Positions 18,804-27,784 of a DNA stretch of 64,000 nt are shown here, in pieces. Within the stretch, counting starts at the first letter, position 1, and the number at the start of each line of letters is the position of its first letter. This DNA comes from Occallatibacter riparius (GTDB taxonomy: Bacteria; Acidobacteriota; Terriglobia; Terriglobales; Acidobacteriaceae): contig NZ_CP093313.1 in assembly GCF_025264625.1 (NCBI RefSeq), positions 4,278,001-4,342,000 on the forward strand, written 5' to 3'. The translations under genes and the position numbers were made by a program. The notes below the pieces were generated by a model that ran no database searches, was not told the origin of the DNA, and saw only the letters and a program-made list of their open reading frames with translations.

Positions 18804-19942
18804 TGCCGCGGCTCGCCTTGGGCCTCGCGATTTACCTCGTGCTTAGCACGGTGATCACGGCGTACTCGGTCTACAGTTTGTGGGCATTGCATTCTCCAAA
18901 GAAGGTGCCGGCAATCGCGCAGCAGAATGCGCAGACGCAGGGCAAGGGCCCGAAAACGGGAGCGGACGCGTCGAAGACAGACAACAAGGGCGGCGATGCG
19001 GGGAACGCCGGTCAGACGAATACCAAGACCGGCGCAGCAGCCCAGGGCGCGGCAAGCACGGATAAGGCAGGCGGAGCGCAGAACAGCGGCGCGGCCGGCG
19101 GGAGCGCGGCTAGCAGCGGCGCTGTTGACACCGACAAGCCGGCGGATAAGACAGGAACGCAGACTCAGGACCAAGGGAAGGTCGGGCCGCCGAGCGTCGG
19201 AGGAGATGAAAAATATGACCTCATCTTTTCGTGGAGCTGGCTCGGGCTGGGGGCCAAGGAGATCACCGGGGAATCACGACTGCTGCTGCTGGTGCTGTTC
19301 ATGGGAGCGTTTGGGTCGGCTGTGTATTCCCTCAAATCCCTTGGAGACTATCGAGGTGATAACAAGCTGAAGCGCTCATGGGCGCTGTTCTACATCGTCC
19401 AGCCATTTGAAGGCAGCGGCATAGCAGTATTGATGTACCTGGTTGTGCGCGGAGGGTTCCTGAGCGGTACGACAACCGATGTGAATGTGTTTGGGACATG
19501 CGCGATTGCCGGTTTGGCGGGAGCATTTTCCGACACTGCTTTCATGAAGCTGAACGAGGTGTTCAATACTCTGTTCAAGCCGCAGGACAACCGCGGCGGC
19601 AAGATCGACGGCAATGCCGGCAAGGTTGATGCCAATGCTGGTAAGACCGATGCCAACGCCGGCAAGGTCGGCGGTTTTGCTGTCTCCACTCCTTCGCCGT
19701 TGCCGGATGCCCCCGTTGGCCAGCCCTACAGGGCCCAGCTCAAGGCAGAAAATGGCATCGGCAACCTCGTATGGTCAGTGATACCTGCGTTGCCTGACGG
19801 TCTGGCGCTAAGCGCTACAACGGGAGTCATCATCGGTACTCCCAAAACGGCGCAGGCCGCAAAGGACTACACCTTCACTGTGAAGGACAGTTCGACGCCT
19901 CCGGCGACTGCGATAAAGACGCTGAGCCTGACTATTCACTAG
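18761..19942 (+). CDS. Membrane protein with low-complexity linkers and a C-terminal putative Ig (He_PIG) domain
   Basis: About 393 residues starting at a GTG preceded by GGGAGG. An N-terminal membrane segment (LALGLAIYLVLSTVITAYSV) is followed by a linker of about 110 residues made almost only of G, A, K, T, D, N, S and Q. Three more hydrophobic segments come next, then a short tandem repeat (NAGKVDANAGKTDANAGKV). The final 80 residues resemble a He_PIG domain: LPDAPVGQPYRAQL, WSVIPALPDGLALSATTGVI and GTP. He_PIG domains are usually extracytoplasmic. Function unknown. Confidence 0.75.
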   Translation: MSDDGTINDSNIEMMPRLALGLAIYLVLSTVITAYSVYSLWALHSPKKVPAIAQQNAQTQGKGPKTGADASKTDNKGGDAGNAGQTNTKTGAAAQGAASTDKAGGAQNSGAAGGSAASSGAVDTDKPADKTGTQTQDQGKVGPPSVGGDEKYDLIFSWSWLGLGAKEITGESRLLLLVLFMGAFGSAVYSLKSLGDYRGDNKLKRSWALFYIVQPFEGSGIAVLMYLVVRGGFLSGTTTDVNVFGTCAIAGLAGAFSDTAFMKLNEVFNTLFKPQDNRGGKIDGNAGKVDANAGKTDANAGKVGGFAVSTPSPLPDAPVGQPYRAQLKAENGIGNLVWSVIPALPDGLALSATTGVIIGTPKTAQAAKDYTFTVKDSSTPPATAIKTLSLTIH

Positions 19943-19952
19943 CCGAAGCGAA

Positions 19953-20009
19953 AAGGCCGCCCGCAGTAACTCTGCATCGCCTGAGGCGATCAGAGTTCGC
20001 GGCGGCCTT
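19953..20009. terminator. Nested hairpin terminator between convergent genes
   Basis: Outer arms AAGGCCGCC / GGCGGCCTT, middle arms AACTCTG / CAGAGTT and inner arms ATCGCC / GGCGAT form an extended imperfect hairpin. It spans the recR stop and follows the He_PIG gene by 11 bases. Confidence 0.75.
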
Positions 20010-20586
20010 CGAGCGCTCGGGCCATTGTCACTTCATCGGCGTATTCGATATCGCTTCCGGCAGGCACGCCGGTAGCGATCCGCGTGACGCGCACATTGCT
20101 TGCGCGCAGAGCCGATGCCAGCCAGGTGGCGGTTGCCTCGCCTTCGAGCGTGGGGCTGGTGGCCAGAATCACTTCGTCAATTGCGCCGCTCTCTGCGCGC
20201 GAGATCAATCCCGAGGTGCGGAGCTGCTCCGGCCCCACTCCGTGCAGCGGCGACAGCGTTCCGTGCAGCACGTGGTAGACGCCCTGGTAGCGCGTGCGCT
20301 CAATGGAGCCAATACTGGTTGGCTCTTCGACCACGCAGACTTGCCGCTGATTGCGGACGGGGCTCGCGCAGAAGACGCATGGGTCCACGTCGGTGACGTT
20401 GTTGCAGGTGGAGCAGAGGCGCAGATTGGCTTTGAGGCCACGCACCGCGTCTGCGAGCGCGAGTGCATCGTCATCGCTGCCACGCAGGATGTGAAACGCG
20501 AACCGCTGCGCGCTTTTCGTACCCACGCCGGGCAGCTTCTTCAGTTCTTCGATGAGCCGCGCCATCGGTTCGGCAAAACGTGACAT
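19990..20586 (-). CDS. recR: Recombination mediator protein RecR
   Basis: A 198-residue RecR of standard length. It has the helix-hairpin-helix region LPGVGTKSAQRFAFH, a four-Cys zinc site (CSTCNNVTDVDPCVFC), a Toprim domain (VCVVEEPTSIGSIE) and the EGEATATWLA segment. RecR acts with RecO/RecF to load RecA at gaps. It is third in dnaX-ybaB-recR, a conserved bacterial order. The last bases form part of the terminator. Confidence 0.95.
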   Translation of the reverse strand: MSRFAEPMARLIEELKKLPGVGTKSAQRFAFHILRGSDDDALALADAVRGLKANLRLCSTCNNVTDVDPCVFCASPVRNQRQVCVVEEPTSIGSIERTRYQGVYHVLHGTLSPLHGVGPEQLRTSGLISRAESGAIDEVILATSPTLEGEATATWLASALRASNVRVTRIATGVPAGSDIEYADEVTMARALEGRREL

Positions 20587-20599
20587 AGGAACCAGTGAT

Positions 20600-20614
20600 G
20601 GTTAGTGGTTAGTG
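20600..20614. repeat. Short tandem GGTTAGTG repeat between ybaB and recR
   Basis: Two overlapping GGTTAGTG copies, with further AGTGATG and GGTAGTG variants in 20594-20632. A simple-sequence spacer; no role inferred. Confidence 0.5.
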
Positions 20615-20641
20615 ATTCGTGGGTAGTGATGAGGGAACAAC

Positions 20642-20968
20642 TTAGGTCAGACCGGGGATATTCATGCCGCCCAGCATGCCTTTTAGGCTCGACTGGATGG
20701 CGTCCTCGGCGTTCTGACCGGCTGCATTGACTGCCGCAACCACCAGGTCTTCGAGCATCTCCACATCGGGATTGGGACCGCTGAGCGCCGCTACCGCCGA
20801 AGGGTCGATGCGGATTCTGAGCAACTGCTTCTTTCCGTTCATGGTCGCAGTCACCGCGCCGCCGCCGCTTGAGCCCTCCACTACGGTCTGCTCCAGCTTG
20901 TGCTGCATCTCCTCTTTCATCTGGCTGGCCTGCTGCAGCATTTCATTCATCTTGAGTGGATTGAACAT
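20642..20968 (-). CDS. Nucleoid-associated protein, YbaB/EbfC family
   Basis: A 108-residue YbaB/EbfC protein: an N-terminal helix rich in Met and Gln (LQQASQMKEEMQHKLEQT), then VEGSSGGGAVTATMNGKKQLLRIRIDP and the C-terminal LEDLVVAAVNAA helix. The family forms DNA-binding dimers. Its place between dnaX and recR is the classic arrangement. Confidence 0.93.
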   Translation of the reverse strand: MFNPLKMNEMLQQASQMKEEMQHKLEQTVVEGSSGGGAVTATMNGKKQLLRIRIDPSAVAALSGPNPDVEMLEDLVVAAVNAAGQNAEDAIQSSLKGMLGGMNIPGLT

Positions 20969-21003
20969 GAGACTGCTCCTGATCCCGTTTGTGTCCGTTC
21001 GTC

Positions 21004-23076
21004 TTACTTTGTACGCAGGTCAACCACGCTGCGTACTTCGGCGTTGAAGATTTCTTTGGCGCGCTGCACGAGCGGATGATTGAGCGCCTCTTCCTGCACG
21101 CTGCCCGCGAGCGGCGCGGCCATGGCAGGGCCAGATCCCGCGCCGGCTGCCGGGCCTTCGCCTGGAACCACCATGAAGCGCGCCGGGCCGCTGAGCCTTT
21201 GCAACTCCTGCCGGATGATTTTCTCTGCCGCAGCGTTCACCGTGAGGCTGAGCATCTTCTTGCCCATGCCGGCAACTTCAATGCGCAGGTTGGCGCCGTC
21301 GATAGTCCACGCGCCCGCTCCCAGCAGCGTTGAGGCACTCTGATGGCCGCCTTGTGCGAGCGCCTGCACCACGGCCTGGCGAAGCGTATCGACGTCGGCC
21401 GTACCAGCCGAGGGGGCCGCGCTCGGAGCCTTGGCAAGCGATCCTTCCGTTAGCGTCTCCGCAAATCCGGTCTGAGGCGTTGCGGAAGCGGCAGGGAAGG
21501 GCGTCATTGGCGAGACGGCCGGAGCTGGGGCAGCCGCGATGGGCGTCGGAGCGATTGGTGCAGCTACGGCGGGTGCTGTCACTGCGGGTGCAACAGCGAT
21601 CGGCGTTGGTGCCTGGATCGGAGGCGGTTCGGGGATCTCTGGGACCGGCTCCGCCACTGCACTCTGCTTGATGGTCGGCGTCGTTGATGTCCTGTCGCTG
21701 CTCGATGAAGACGCTGACGAAGATGGCGACCCGAAGGGTGACGATCCGAACGGCGAAAGCGGCGAGGCAGGTTTGCTGGCGGGTGCCGGTGTTGCCGTCG
21801 GAGCTGATGGCCGCGCTACCGGAGGAGTGGGCGCAGAGGCACGCGGTGTCGAGCTGGGCGCCGGGCTGCGCACCGGAGCACCGCTGGCTACGCCGCTCAG
21901 TAGCTCTTCAAGCGGCAGTAGACGTTGCGCATGCACCAGCTTCAACAGTCCGAGTTCGAGATGGAAGCGCTGCTCCTGCCGGTAATTCAGCTCGTCAAAC
22001 GTGCGCAGCACGATCTGCAGATTGCGCGTGAGATCCTCTTCACTGAACAGCAGCGCGGTGCGATTGGCGCGGGCGCGTTCGTCGGCCGAGATTTGCAGCA
22101 GTTCGGTCTGCTCGCCGCCCAACTTGGCCATCAGGGCATTGCGCAGATAGCGCACCATCTGCCGCGCCAGCGACGACGGGCTGTGCCCCGCGTTCAGCAG
22201 CACGTTGAGCTGTTCCATGAGCTCTGCGCTCTGGCCGGCGGCCACCGCTTCCAGCAGCCGCTCAAAGACCGCGTTGGGCACGGTGCCCATCAGGTCGCGG
22301 ATCTGCAATGCGGCGAGGATCGCTTTGCCTGCGTCATTGCACGGAGCCGACGCGATGGCCTGGTCCATTATCGACAGTGCATCGCGCATCGAGCCGTCGC
22401 CGGCTTCCGCCAGCAGCGCCAGGGCCGCGTCTTCAGCCTCCACGCCTTCCTTGTCGGCGATCATGCGTAGCTGCCCGAGGATGTCTTCGAACTTCACCGC
22501 GTGAAAGCTGAAGTGCTGGCACCGCGAGCGGATGGTCTGCGGAATATTTTCCGGTTCCGTGGTGGCCATCATGAAGATGGTCCACTCCGGCGGCTCTTCA
22601 AGAGTCTTCAGGATGGCGTTGAACGCGGCATCGGTAATCTGGTGAGCTTCGTCGAGCAGGAAGATCTTGTACTTGTCGCGCGCCGGCTGAACTGAGGCCT
22701 GTTGCCGGATCGAGCGGACATCGTCGATGCCGCGATTCGAGGCGGCGTCAATTTCGATGAAATCAAAGGAGTGGGTCGCCAGCTCGCCGGATTCGGCGCC
22801 GCCGCCGGAGCAGATCTCGCGACAGCTCATGCACCGCAGGCACGGCTCATGCGTCGGCCGCTCTGCGGAGCCGACCTCGGTGCGGCAGTTCAGGGCCATC
22901 GCCAGGATGCGCGCGATTGTCGTTTTGCCGATTCCGCGATGCCCCGAGAAGATGTAGCCGTGGGCGATGCGGTTCTGCGAGAGCGCGTTGAGCAGCGTGC
23001 GGGTGACGTGATCCTGGCCGGCCACATCGCTGAACCGTTGCGGACGATATTTTCTGGCCAGAACCTGATAACCCAT
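21004..23076 (-). CDS. dnaX: DNA polymerase III subunit gamma/tau
   Basis: A 690-residue clamp-loader subunit. The N-terminus MGYQVLARKYRPQRFSDVAG is typical. Walker A is GHRGIGKTT near residue 45, and a zinc site (CLRCMSCREIC) follows. Sensor and DEAH-like Walker B lie in KIFLLDEAHQITDAAFNA, and SRCQHFSF is the SRC motif. After about residue 390 a Pro/Ala/Ser-rich linker of about 170 residues leads to a tau-like C-terminal domain. I saw no A-rich slippery heptamer, so only a long form is predicted. It heads the dnaX-ybaB-recR operon. Confidence 0.95.
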   Translation of the reverse strand: MGYQVLARKYRPQRFSDVAGQDHVTRTLLNALSQNRIAHGYIFSGHRGIGKTTIARILAMALNCRTEVGSAERPTHEPCLRCMSCREICSGGGAESGELATHSFDFIEIDAASNRGIDDVRSIRQQASVQPARDKYKIFLLDEAHQITDAAFNAILKTLEEPPEWTIFMMATTEPENIPQTIRSRCQHFSFHAVKFEDILGQLRMIADKEGVEAEDAALALLAEAGDGSMRDALSIMDQAIASAPCNDAGKAILAALQIRDLMGTVPNAVFERLLEAVAAGQSAELMEQLNVLLNAGHSPSSLARQMVRYLRNALMAKLGGEQTELLQISADERARANRTALLFSEEDLTRNLQIVLRTFDELNYRQEQRFHLELGLLKLVHAQRLLPLEELLSGVASGAPVRSPAPSSTPRASAPTPPVARPSAPTATPAPASKPASPLSPFGSSPFGSPSSSASSSSSDRTSTTPTIKQSAVAEPVPEIPEPPPIQAPTPIAVAPAVTAPAVAAPIAPTPIAAAPAPAVSPMTPFPAASATPQTGFAETLTEGSLAKAPSAAPSAGTADVDTLRQAVVQALAQGGHQSASTLLGAGAWTIDGANLRIEVAGMGKKMLSLTVNAAAEKIIRQELQRLSGPARFMVVPGEGPAAGAGSGPAMAAPLAGSVQEEALNHPLVQRAKEIFNAEVRSVVDLRTK

Positions 23077-23154
23077 CCCTGCTCACTCCCTGCGGCCGCT
23101 CAAAATTGCGCTGGTGCCTGAGAGGGATTGTATCGTTCTGGCCGCCCGCTAGTC

Positions 23155-23898
23155 TCAGAGCAGGATGGCTTTCGCGGCGCGCAGCCACCAGGCGCTGAAG
23201 GAGATCTGGGCAACGGTAAACTGGCCGGCCGCAAGCAGCGGCAGAGCCAGCATATAGACCCGATGGATCTTGCGATTCACGATGAGGTCGCGGGTCGCGC
23301 CGAGGATGACCAGGAAATCGACACCCGCGTAAAACCAGAACCCTGGCAGGATGGATTCCGGGATGCGGCCCCAGGCCGCCGCGGTCAGGATGCATGAGGC
23401 GATGTACATCAGGCGGCGGTGGTACTCGAGCTTCTTGCGGAACGCGATGGCCAGGGTGAACGCCGGCGCGAAGCACAACATATCGAACAGAGGAACCGAG
23501 GTGCTGATCAGAGCGAGGTTGCCCTGGTGAAGCGTGTTGAACTCAAAGCGGTGCATGGCAATGGTCGTAGAAACGCCGAGAAAGAAAACGGCGATACCGA
23601 GCGCGAGGCCGAACCAGCCCAGGGTGCGATGCAGTCGGGTCTTGCGGAGCCGCGCGAGGCCCGTCTGGAGGATGAAGAACAGCACCCAGCCGTAGAAGAC
23701 CACTCCGTGGAACCAGACGATCAGAGGCGGTTCGATCTTCGGATGAAACAGCTTGTCAGGCACGGTTGTGCTGAACATCCCGGTGACCAGCACCAGAATG
23801 AAAAGCGACATGGCGAAGTAGAAGTACTTGTCGAGGAAGCGGACGAGAAGTGACGGCTGGCTGGCCCGGCTTATGGCGCCGGTGTAGGCGGTTGCCAT
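23155..23898 (-). CDS. Hypothetical polytopic membrane protein
   Basis: 247 residues with about six or seven hydrophobic segments (YFAMSLFILVLVTGMF, VVFYGWVLFFILQTGL, LGWFGLALGIAVFFLG). A histidine-rich first loop (KLFHPKIEPPLIVWFHGVVF) and RLHRTLGWFGLA follow. The pattern recalls DUF2306-like or cytochrome-b561-like membrane proteins with His near membrane faces, but I cannot assign a family. The ATG at 23898 has a GGAGG site five bases upstream; a longer upstream frame is not used. Confidence 0.75.
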   Translation of the reverse strand: MATAYTGAISRASQPSLLVRFLDKYFYFAMSLFILVLVTGMFSTTVPDKLFHPKIEPPLIVWFHGVVFYGWVLFFILQTGLARLRKTRLHRTLGWFGLALGIAVFFLGVSTTIAMHRFEFNTLHQGNLALISTSVPLFDMLCFAPAFTLAIAFRKKLEYHRRLMYIASCILTAAAWGRIPESILPGFWFYAGVDFLVILGATRDLIVNRKIHRVYMLALPLLAAGQFTVAQISFSAWWLRAAKAILL

Positions 23899-24243
23899 GG
23901 AGACCTCCGCAGATGGGGAATGGAGCCGGGGGGAACAGAGCGATGGTAGCAGGACTGCGACTGCGCAGTGAAGGAAATTAAGGTCTCGCCGTCGGAGCGG
24001 GCGCGAAGGGATTTCGCGAATCAAAAACAGCTTCTGGGAAAAGGAGTTCCGGCCGCGATCAGGCGGTGGAGACTGTCTCATGAAGACTCACGTTTAGATC
24101 GGAATATATATTGGCTGGTCCGGAGGGCAGCGCGAGGCTGAACTCAGGGGCCGATCCTATGAACGTGGTCTTGCGTCTCCTGTTCAAAGGTGGTGATCCG
24201 GGCGGGATTGTGACGCGGCCCGGGAAAAATTTCGTGATGGCCG
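23899..24243. other. Intergenic region, nothing recognised
   Basis: 345 bases with no credible frame and no hairpin. It presumably holds the promoter of the membrane protein gene. Confidence 0.35.
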
Positions 24244-24612
24244 TTAGCTCGCGTCCAGGTGCAGGCTGATGTCGTTCAGCCACTCGGCAATCAGGTCTTC
24301 GTCGCCAGTGTCGAGAACGTAGGCATCGTTGAGGAGGATGATCGTCGCCCACTCCACCAGGTCGCGCTCTTCGATTCTGCCTTCGCGCTTGCGGTTCAGC
24401 GCATTCTCGAGGTGGCGACGGGTGATGGCGATACCGGGTTCGGGCATCCGGAACCATGTGCGGGCCGCGCGGTGTCCCCGCTGCAGCTCGAACTCGAACA
24501 CTCCCGTCATCGACGTGCGGAGTTCTTCCACGCTGGCTTCCATCCAGGCAAACCGCCTCAGAACTTCCTGCTGGTGTGCGGTCAGGTACGGGAGTTGAGT
24601 TTCGTCAATCAT
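24244..24612 (-). CDS. Hypothetical protein coupled to the SET-domain gene
   Basis: A 122-residue acidic, mainly helical soluble protein with no recognised family. The ATG at 24612 overlaps the SET gene stop in an ATGA, and GAAGGG precedes it, so translation is coupled. Features include LTAHQQEVLRRFAWMEASVEELR and a C-terminal EWATIILLNDAYVLDTGDEDLIAEWL. The coupling suggests a partner or substrate of the SET protein, but that is inference. Confidence 0.75.
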   Translation of the reverse strand: MIDETQLPYLTAHQQEVLRRFAWMEASVEELRTSMTGVFEFELQRGHRAARTWFRMPEPGIAITRRHLENALNRKREGRIEERDLVEWATIILLNDAYVLDTGDEDLIAEWLNDISLHLDAS

Positions 24613-25148
24613 GCCCTTCGTCTCTTCACATCTCTTTGAACCCGTTTCCGGCGCTTGGGTTGTGACCCTCCGGCTAAGCCCTTGCGTTTCTTCACCTCTT
24701 CTTGGGAGTACATTGTGCCGCGGCAGTTCTTCGCTCCGCAATTACACTTTTGTTCTTCGTCCCCGCCATCATAGAGGCAGTAGTCGTAGGTGATTTCCTC
24801 GCCGGGGACGATGTTGCGGACCGCCGTGATCCACACGCGGCCGTCCTCTTCGTCCGTCTCGCAATTCGGGTCGCAGCTGTGGTTGATGAACATGGCCATG
24901 CAGTGCCCGTCGATCACCCTGGAGCCGTCTCCGAGTCCAAACAGATAGGTCACCGGCGAGTTCTCATACAGCTCGTCGGCTTCATCCTTGGTCAGGCGCG
25001 GGCCGGTGTACTCGACCACGTGACGGCCCTTGGGAATGCGGGCGGTGGTGTAACAGCCGGCGGCGTGAATGGCAGACGAGCGAATGATCAGTCCCATGCG
25101 GATATGCGATGCTTTCCTGGTGGATTGGGTCGCGGACGGCGCGCCCAT
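24609..25148 (-). CDS. SET-domain protein, putative lysine methyltransferase
   Basis: About 179 residues; the ATG at 25148 has a GGAGG site six bases upstream and is preferred over an ATG at 25181. The SET core includes GCYTTARIPKGRHVVEYTG, the SAM-binding NHSCDPNC and the catalytic Tyr region GEEITYDYC. A post-SET cysteine cluster (CNCGAKNCRG) completes a metal site. The C-terminal 25 residues are strongly basic (KKRKGLAGG, PKRRKRVQRDVKRRR), as in proteins that bind nucleic acid. Bacterial SET proteins methylate histone-like or ribosomal proteins in the few known cases; the substrate here is unknown. Confidence 0.85.
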   Translation of the reverse strand: MGAPSATQSTRKASHIRMGLIIRSSAIHAAGCYTTARIPKGRHVVEYTGPRLTKDEADELYENSPVTYLFGLGDGSRVIDGHCMAMFINHSCDPNCETDEEDGRVWITAVRNIVPGEEITYDYCLYDGGDEEQKCNCGAKNCRGTMYSQEEVKKRKGLAGGSQPKRRKRVQRDVKRRRA

Positions 25149-25211
25149 TTGGGCCTCCAAAGCGCGAGCCGTCTTGTGCATCGTACCATTGGAGAGACGG
25201 CAGCAGTCGAG

Positions 25212-25964
25212 ATGAAAACAGGGCGCAGAATGAAGAAAACAGCGGGATTGAGTGCGGTTCTGGCGCTCTCAGTGGTCATTGCGCCGGCATTGTGCCTTGC
25301 TGCCCAGACGCCCGCGCCGGCGCAGCAGAATCCTCCGGCTGACAAGCAGCAGCCCGCGCAGAAGCCTGCCGATTCCAACCCCTTCCCTGAAGACAACACC
25401 AACGTCCCGGTTCTGCCCAGCGCCAACCAGCCGGCCCCTCGGCGAGCTCCGGAGCCGGCCACGGAGGGCCCCGTCCCGGTTCTGCCGGGCGGCGACCGCG
25501 ACCCCGTGCGCAGTCCTGATCAGCCGATCGCCGAGACCGAACCGTCGACGTTTTCAGGATCCAGTGCGAGCTCGAGCAGCTCCGCGGACCTCGGTCGAAT
25601 CCTTGAACCTCCACCTGATGAAGAGACACGCAAGTCTAAGAAGGGAAAGGGCGCTGAGATTCAGGAGCATAAGGAGACGGCGCAGGAAGATGAGAACGTC
25701 GGCCAGTACTACCTCGACCGGAAAAACTGGCGCGCGGCTCTGTCCCGCTACCAGTCTGCGCTGATCCTCGACCCCGACAACCCCGAGGTCTACTGGGGTC
25801 TGGCCGAGTCGCAGCGGCATCTTGGCGATGCCGTCAATGCCAAGGCCAACTACATGAAGGTCGTCGAGTACGACCCGGATTCGAAACACGGCAAGGAAGC
25901 CAAGAAGCTCCTCAAAGACCCGGAGATGGCGAATGCCCCGTCGCCGGCCCCTTCTCACCCCTGA
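25212..25964 (+). CDS. Secreted or periplasmic TPR-repeat protein
   Basis: About 250 residues. A signal peptide (MKKTAGLSAVLALSVVIAPA) starts at 25230 or, six codons earlier, at 25212. A Pro/Gln/Ala-rich linker of about 100 residues follows. The C-terminal part has tetratricopeptide character (QYYLDRKNWRAALSRYQSAL, YWGLAESQRHLGDAVNAKAN). TPR domains mediate protein contacts. It diverges from the SET gene. Specific role unknown. Confidence 0.8.
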   Translation: MKTGRRMKKTAGLSAVLALSVVIAPALCLAAQTPAPAQQNPPADKQQPAQKPADSNPFPEDNTNVPVLPSANQPAPRRAPEPATEGPVPVLPGGDRDPVRSPDQPIAETEPSTFSGSSASSSSSADLGRILEPPPDEETRKSKKGKGAEIQEHKETAQEDENVGQYYLDRKNWRAALSRYQSALILDPDNPEVYWGLAESQRHLGDAVNAKANYMKVVEYDPDSKHGKEAKKLLKDPEMANAPSPAPSHP

Positions 25965-25986
25965 AGCAGATCATCTCAATTCGAAA

Positions 25987-27342
25987 TCACTTCGGCCCGT
26001 CCCCTGCAAGAATCGCCTTTACAGCCCGCTTGTCTCTGGCGTAGTTGTTGTGGGCCAACGTTGGATTCTCGATGATCCCAAGCCAGTGGGGCGCGTTCTT
26101 CACGGTCCAGTTCTCCACCTTCACTCCCTCCAGGTCGGGCACGGTCCAGGTGAGCAGATCGCTGGGATCGTTCAGGGCCGTGATGCGGGGCGGCGCACAC
26201 TCCTGCGGCGCATTCGGCTGCGTCTTCAAATGATCGCAGCGCAGTTTGGCCCAAACTTCAAGATGCGTGACGAGGTTGCGGTCGGTGCGTCCATCCAGGC
26301 TGGCCAGTTCCAGAAGCCGCAGTTGATTGGCGAAGAAGTAGACTCTCGACGTGCGTTCCAGAACTTCGTGAAAGCGCTCTCCGTGCCCGATGGCCTGATC
26401 GCCGGTAGTGTCCTCGCTGGTATCGAGCGCCGCGAAGATCAGGTAGCTTCCCAGGCTGTGCGAGACGATGGTGAATTCGTCATTCTCCGCCACTGGCGCG
26501 GATTCGGAGCGATTCTCCGGGTGCGCATCCGACAGAGACTTCAGGATGAGCTGGCGGATTCCGTCGAGGATATACGGGCGAAGCGGGCCGAGCGCCATCA
26601 CGGCATCGGAGAAGCCCCAGTCCATCAGGCCGGTCTTGAGATCGCGATTGGCGCGCGCGCCGTGTGAAGGCATCTTGAGGAGGGCCTTGGCATCGTCGGG
26701 GCTGATCCAGTCGTAGGATCTGAAGCGGTCAGGAACACCGGGCGCCGCTTCGCGCTTAGAACAGGTATTGATTCGCAGTTTATTCGGCGCGACGAAGGAT
26801 GCATCCCCAGCCACGATCTGGCGGCATTTGAGCGCGAACGTCAGTGGCCACCAGTGCAGCGCATCCACATAAATCACAGGGCCATGCGTGCGTGCGATCT
26901 TGTAGTGAGCGGCGTAGGGAGCGGCGGCGCTCCATTCTTCGTTGTTTCGCCACACCGGCTGCCCTAGAAAATCGAGCGCCGGAGGGGCCGCCCCGGGAGC
27001 GAAGTAGCCTTCGTCGGCATAGTCCCACGGGCCGACAGGCTCGCCCGCCGGCGTGGTGCAGTCTTTCAGGTACGCGCAGATGCTCTTTCGCAACTCCAGA
27101 GAATCGAAGTCGGTTGGCCCGTCGTTTCCGATCCCGTGAATGTAGAAGATGTGGATTTCCTTCTCGGACGAATGGCAGATCCACCCCGCAAGTGAAGCGG
27201 CGGGCGCAGCGTGGCAGGCTGCGGTCTCCTGCGCAGCGGCGGAATGCGTATTAAAGACGCAAAGGATGGCCAGCATCAAGGTGACGAGCTGAAGGCGGGT
27301 GTCGGACGAGAGTCTCTTTGGATCCGCTGACGATGAACGCAT
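25987..27342 (-). CDS. Secreted alpha/beta-hydrolase-like protein
   Basis: About 451 residues with an N-terminal hydrophobic signal (LQLVTLMLAILCVFNTHSAAAQ). An oxyanion-type HG motif lies in IHIFYIHGIGNDGP and the nucleophile elbow SHSLG in FTIVSHSLGSYLIFAALD. That is consistent with a lipase/esterase-like serine hydrolase. The middle region matches no family I know. The ATG at 27342 with AGGTG is preferred to an upstream GTG. It ends 23 bases from the convergent TPR gene. Confidence 0.7.
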   Translation of the reverse strand: MRSSSADPKRLSSDTRLQLVTLMLAILCVFNTHSAAAQETAACHAAPAASLAGWICHSSEKEIHIFYIHGIGNDGPTDFDSLELRKSICAYLKDCTTPAGEPVGPWDYADEGYFAPGAAPPALDFLGQPVWRNNEEWSAAAPYAAHYKIARTHGPVIYVDALHWWPLTFALKCRQIVAGDASFVAPNKLRINTCSKREAAPGVPDRFRSYDWISPDDAKALLKMPSHGARANRDLKTGLMDWGFSDAVMALGPLRPYILDGIRQLILKSLSDAHPENRSESAPVAENDEFTIVSHSLGSYLIFAALDTSEDTTGDQAIGHGERFHEVLERTSRVYFFANQLRLLELASLDGRTDRNLVTHLEVWAKLRCDHLKTQPNAPQECAPPRITALNDPSDLLTWTVPDLEGVKVENWTVKNAPHWLGIIENPTLAHNNYARDKRAVKAILAGDGPK

Positions 27343-27569
27343 GAAAGGACACCTGAGCCATGCCACACTGTGCGCGCGGCAGAAATGAGACGGACTGCTG
27401 GTCGGTTCCTATTATGGGTGGGAGATCTGCCTGGCGAGACTGTCACAAATACGGGACTGGCGAAGGGTTGGGCGCGATCGCTAGGGGCTAGCTATGGATA
27501 GAGCTGCAAATATTGCTTGAAGCGAAGAGGGAATCGCCTGGGCGGGACAGAGAGGCGGGAGCACCGGGC

Positions 27570-27591
27570 GTGAAGCCGCTGCCGGCTTCAC
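27570..27591. terminator. Hairpin downstream of ccmD
   Basis: A perfect 9-bp stem GTGAAGCCG / CGGCTTCAC with a CTGC loop, 15 bases past the ccmD stop. No T-run follows, so termination would be hairpin-driven or partial. Confidence 0.55.
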
Positions 27592-27605
27592 ACGCGAATG
27601 CGGGA

Positions 27606-27755
27606 TTATCGGCGGTTGCGATTACGCGATTCGGCGTTGCGCTTTTCGGCGCGCCACTTGATGGCTAGAAATCCCAGATAGGCCAACTGGATGACCCAGG
27701 TCACGGTGTAGGCCGCTACGGTGAACTCGTGGTTGAGAATGGCTCGCTGATCCAT
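27606..27755 (-). CDS. ccmD: CcmD-like single-TM protein
   Basis: A 49-residue protein, MDQRAILNHEFTV followed by one membrane helix (AAYTVTWVIQLAYLGFLAI) and a basic tail. Size, topology and position directly after ccmC match CcmD, which helps release holo-CcmE from CcmABC. The ATG has an AGAGG site. Sequence conservation in the family is low, so the call rests on context. Confidence 0.75.
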   Translation of the reverse strand: MDQRAILNHEFTVAAYTVTWVIQLAYLGFLAIKWRAEKRNAESRNRNRR

Positions 27756-27784
27756 ATTGACCTCTGCTGTTTCCTCTTCCGCGG

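Noticed and set aside
21004..23076. Programmed frameshift in dnaX producing a short gamma form
   Set aside because: No A-rich slippery heptamer or following hairpin was found by eye in the linker region.
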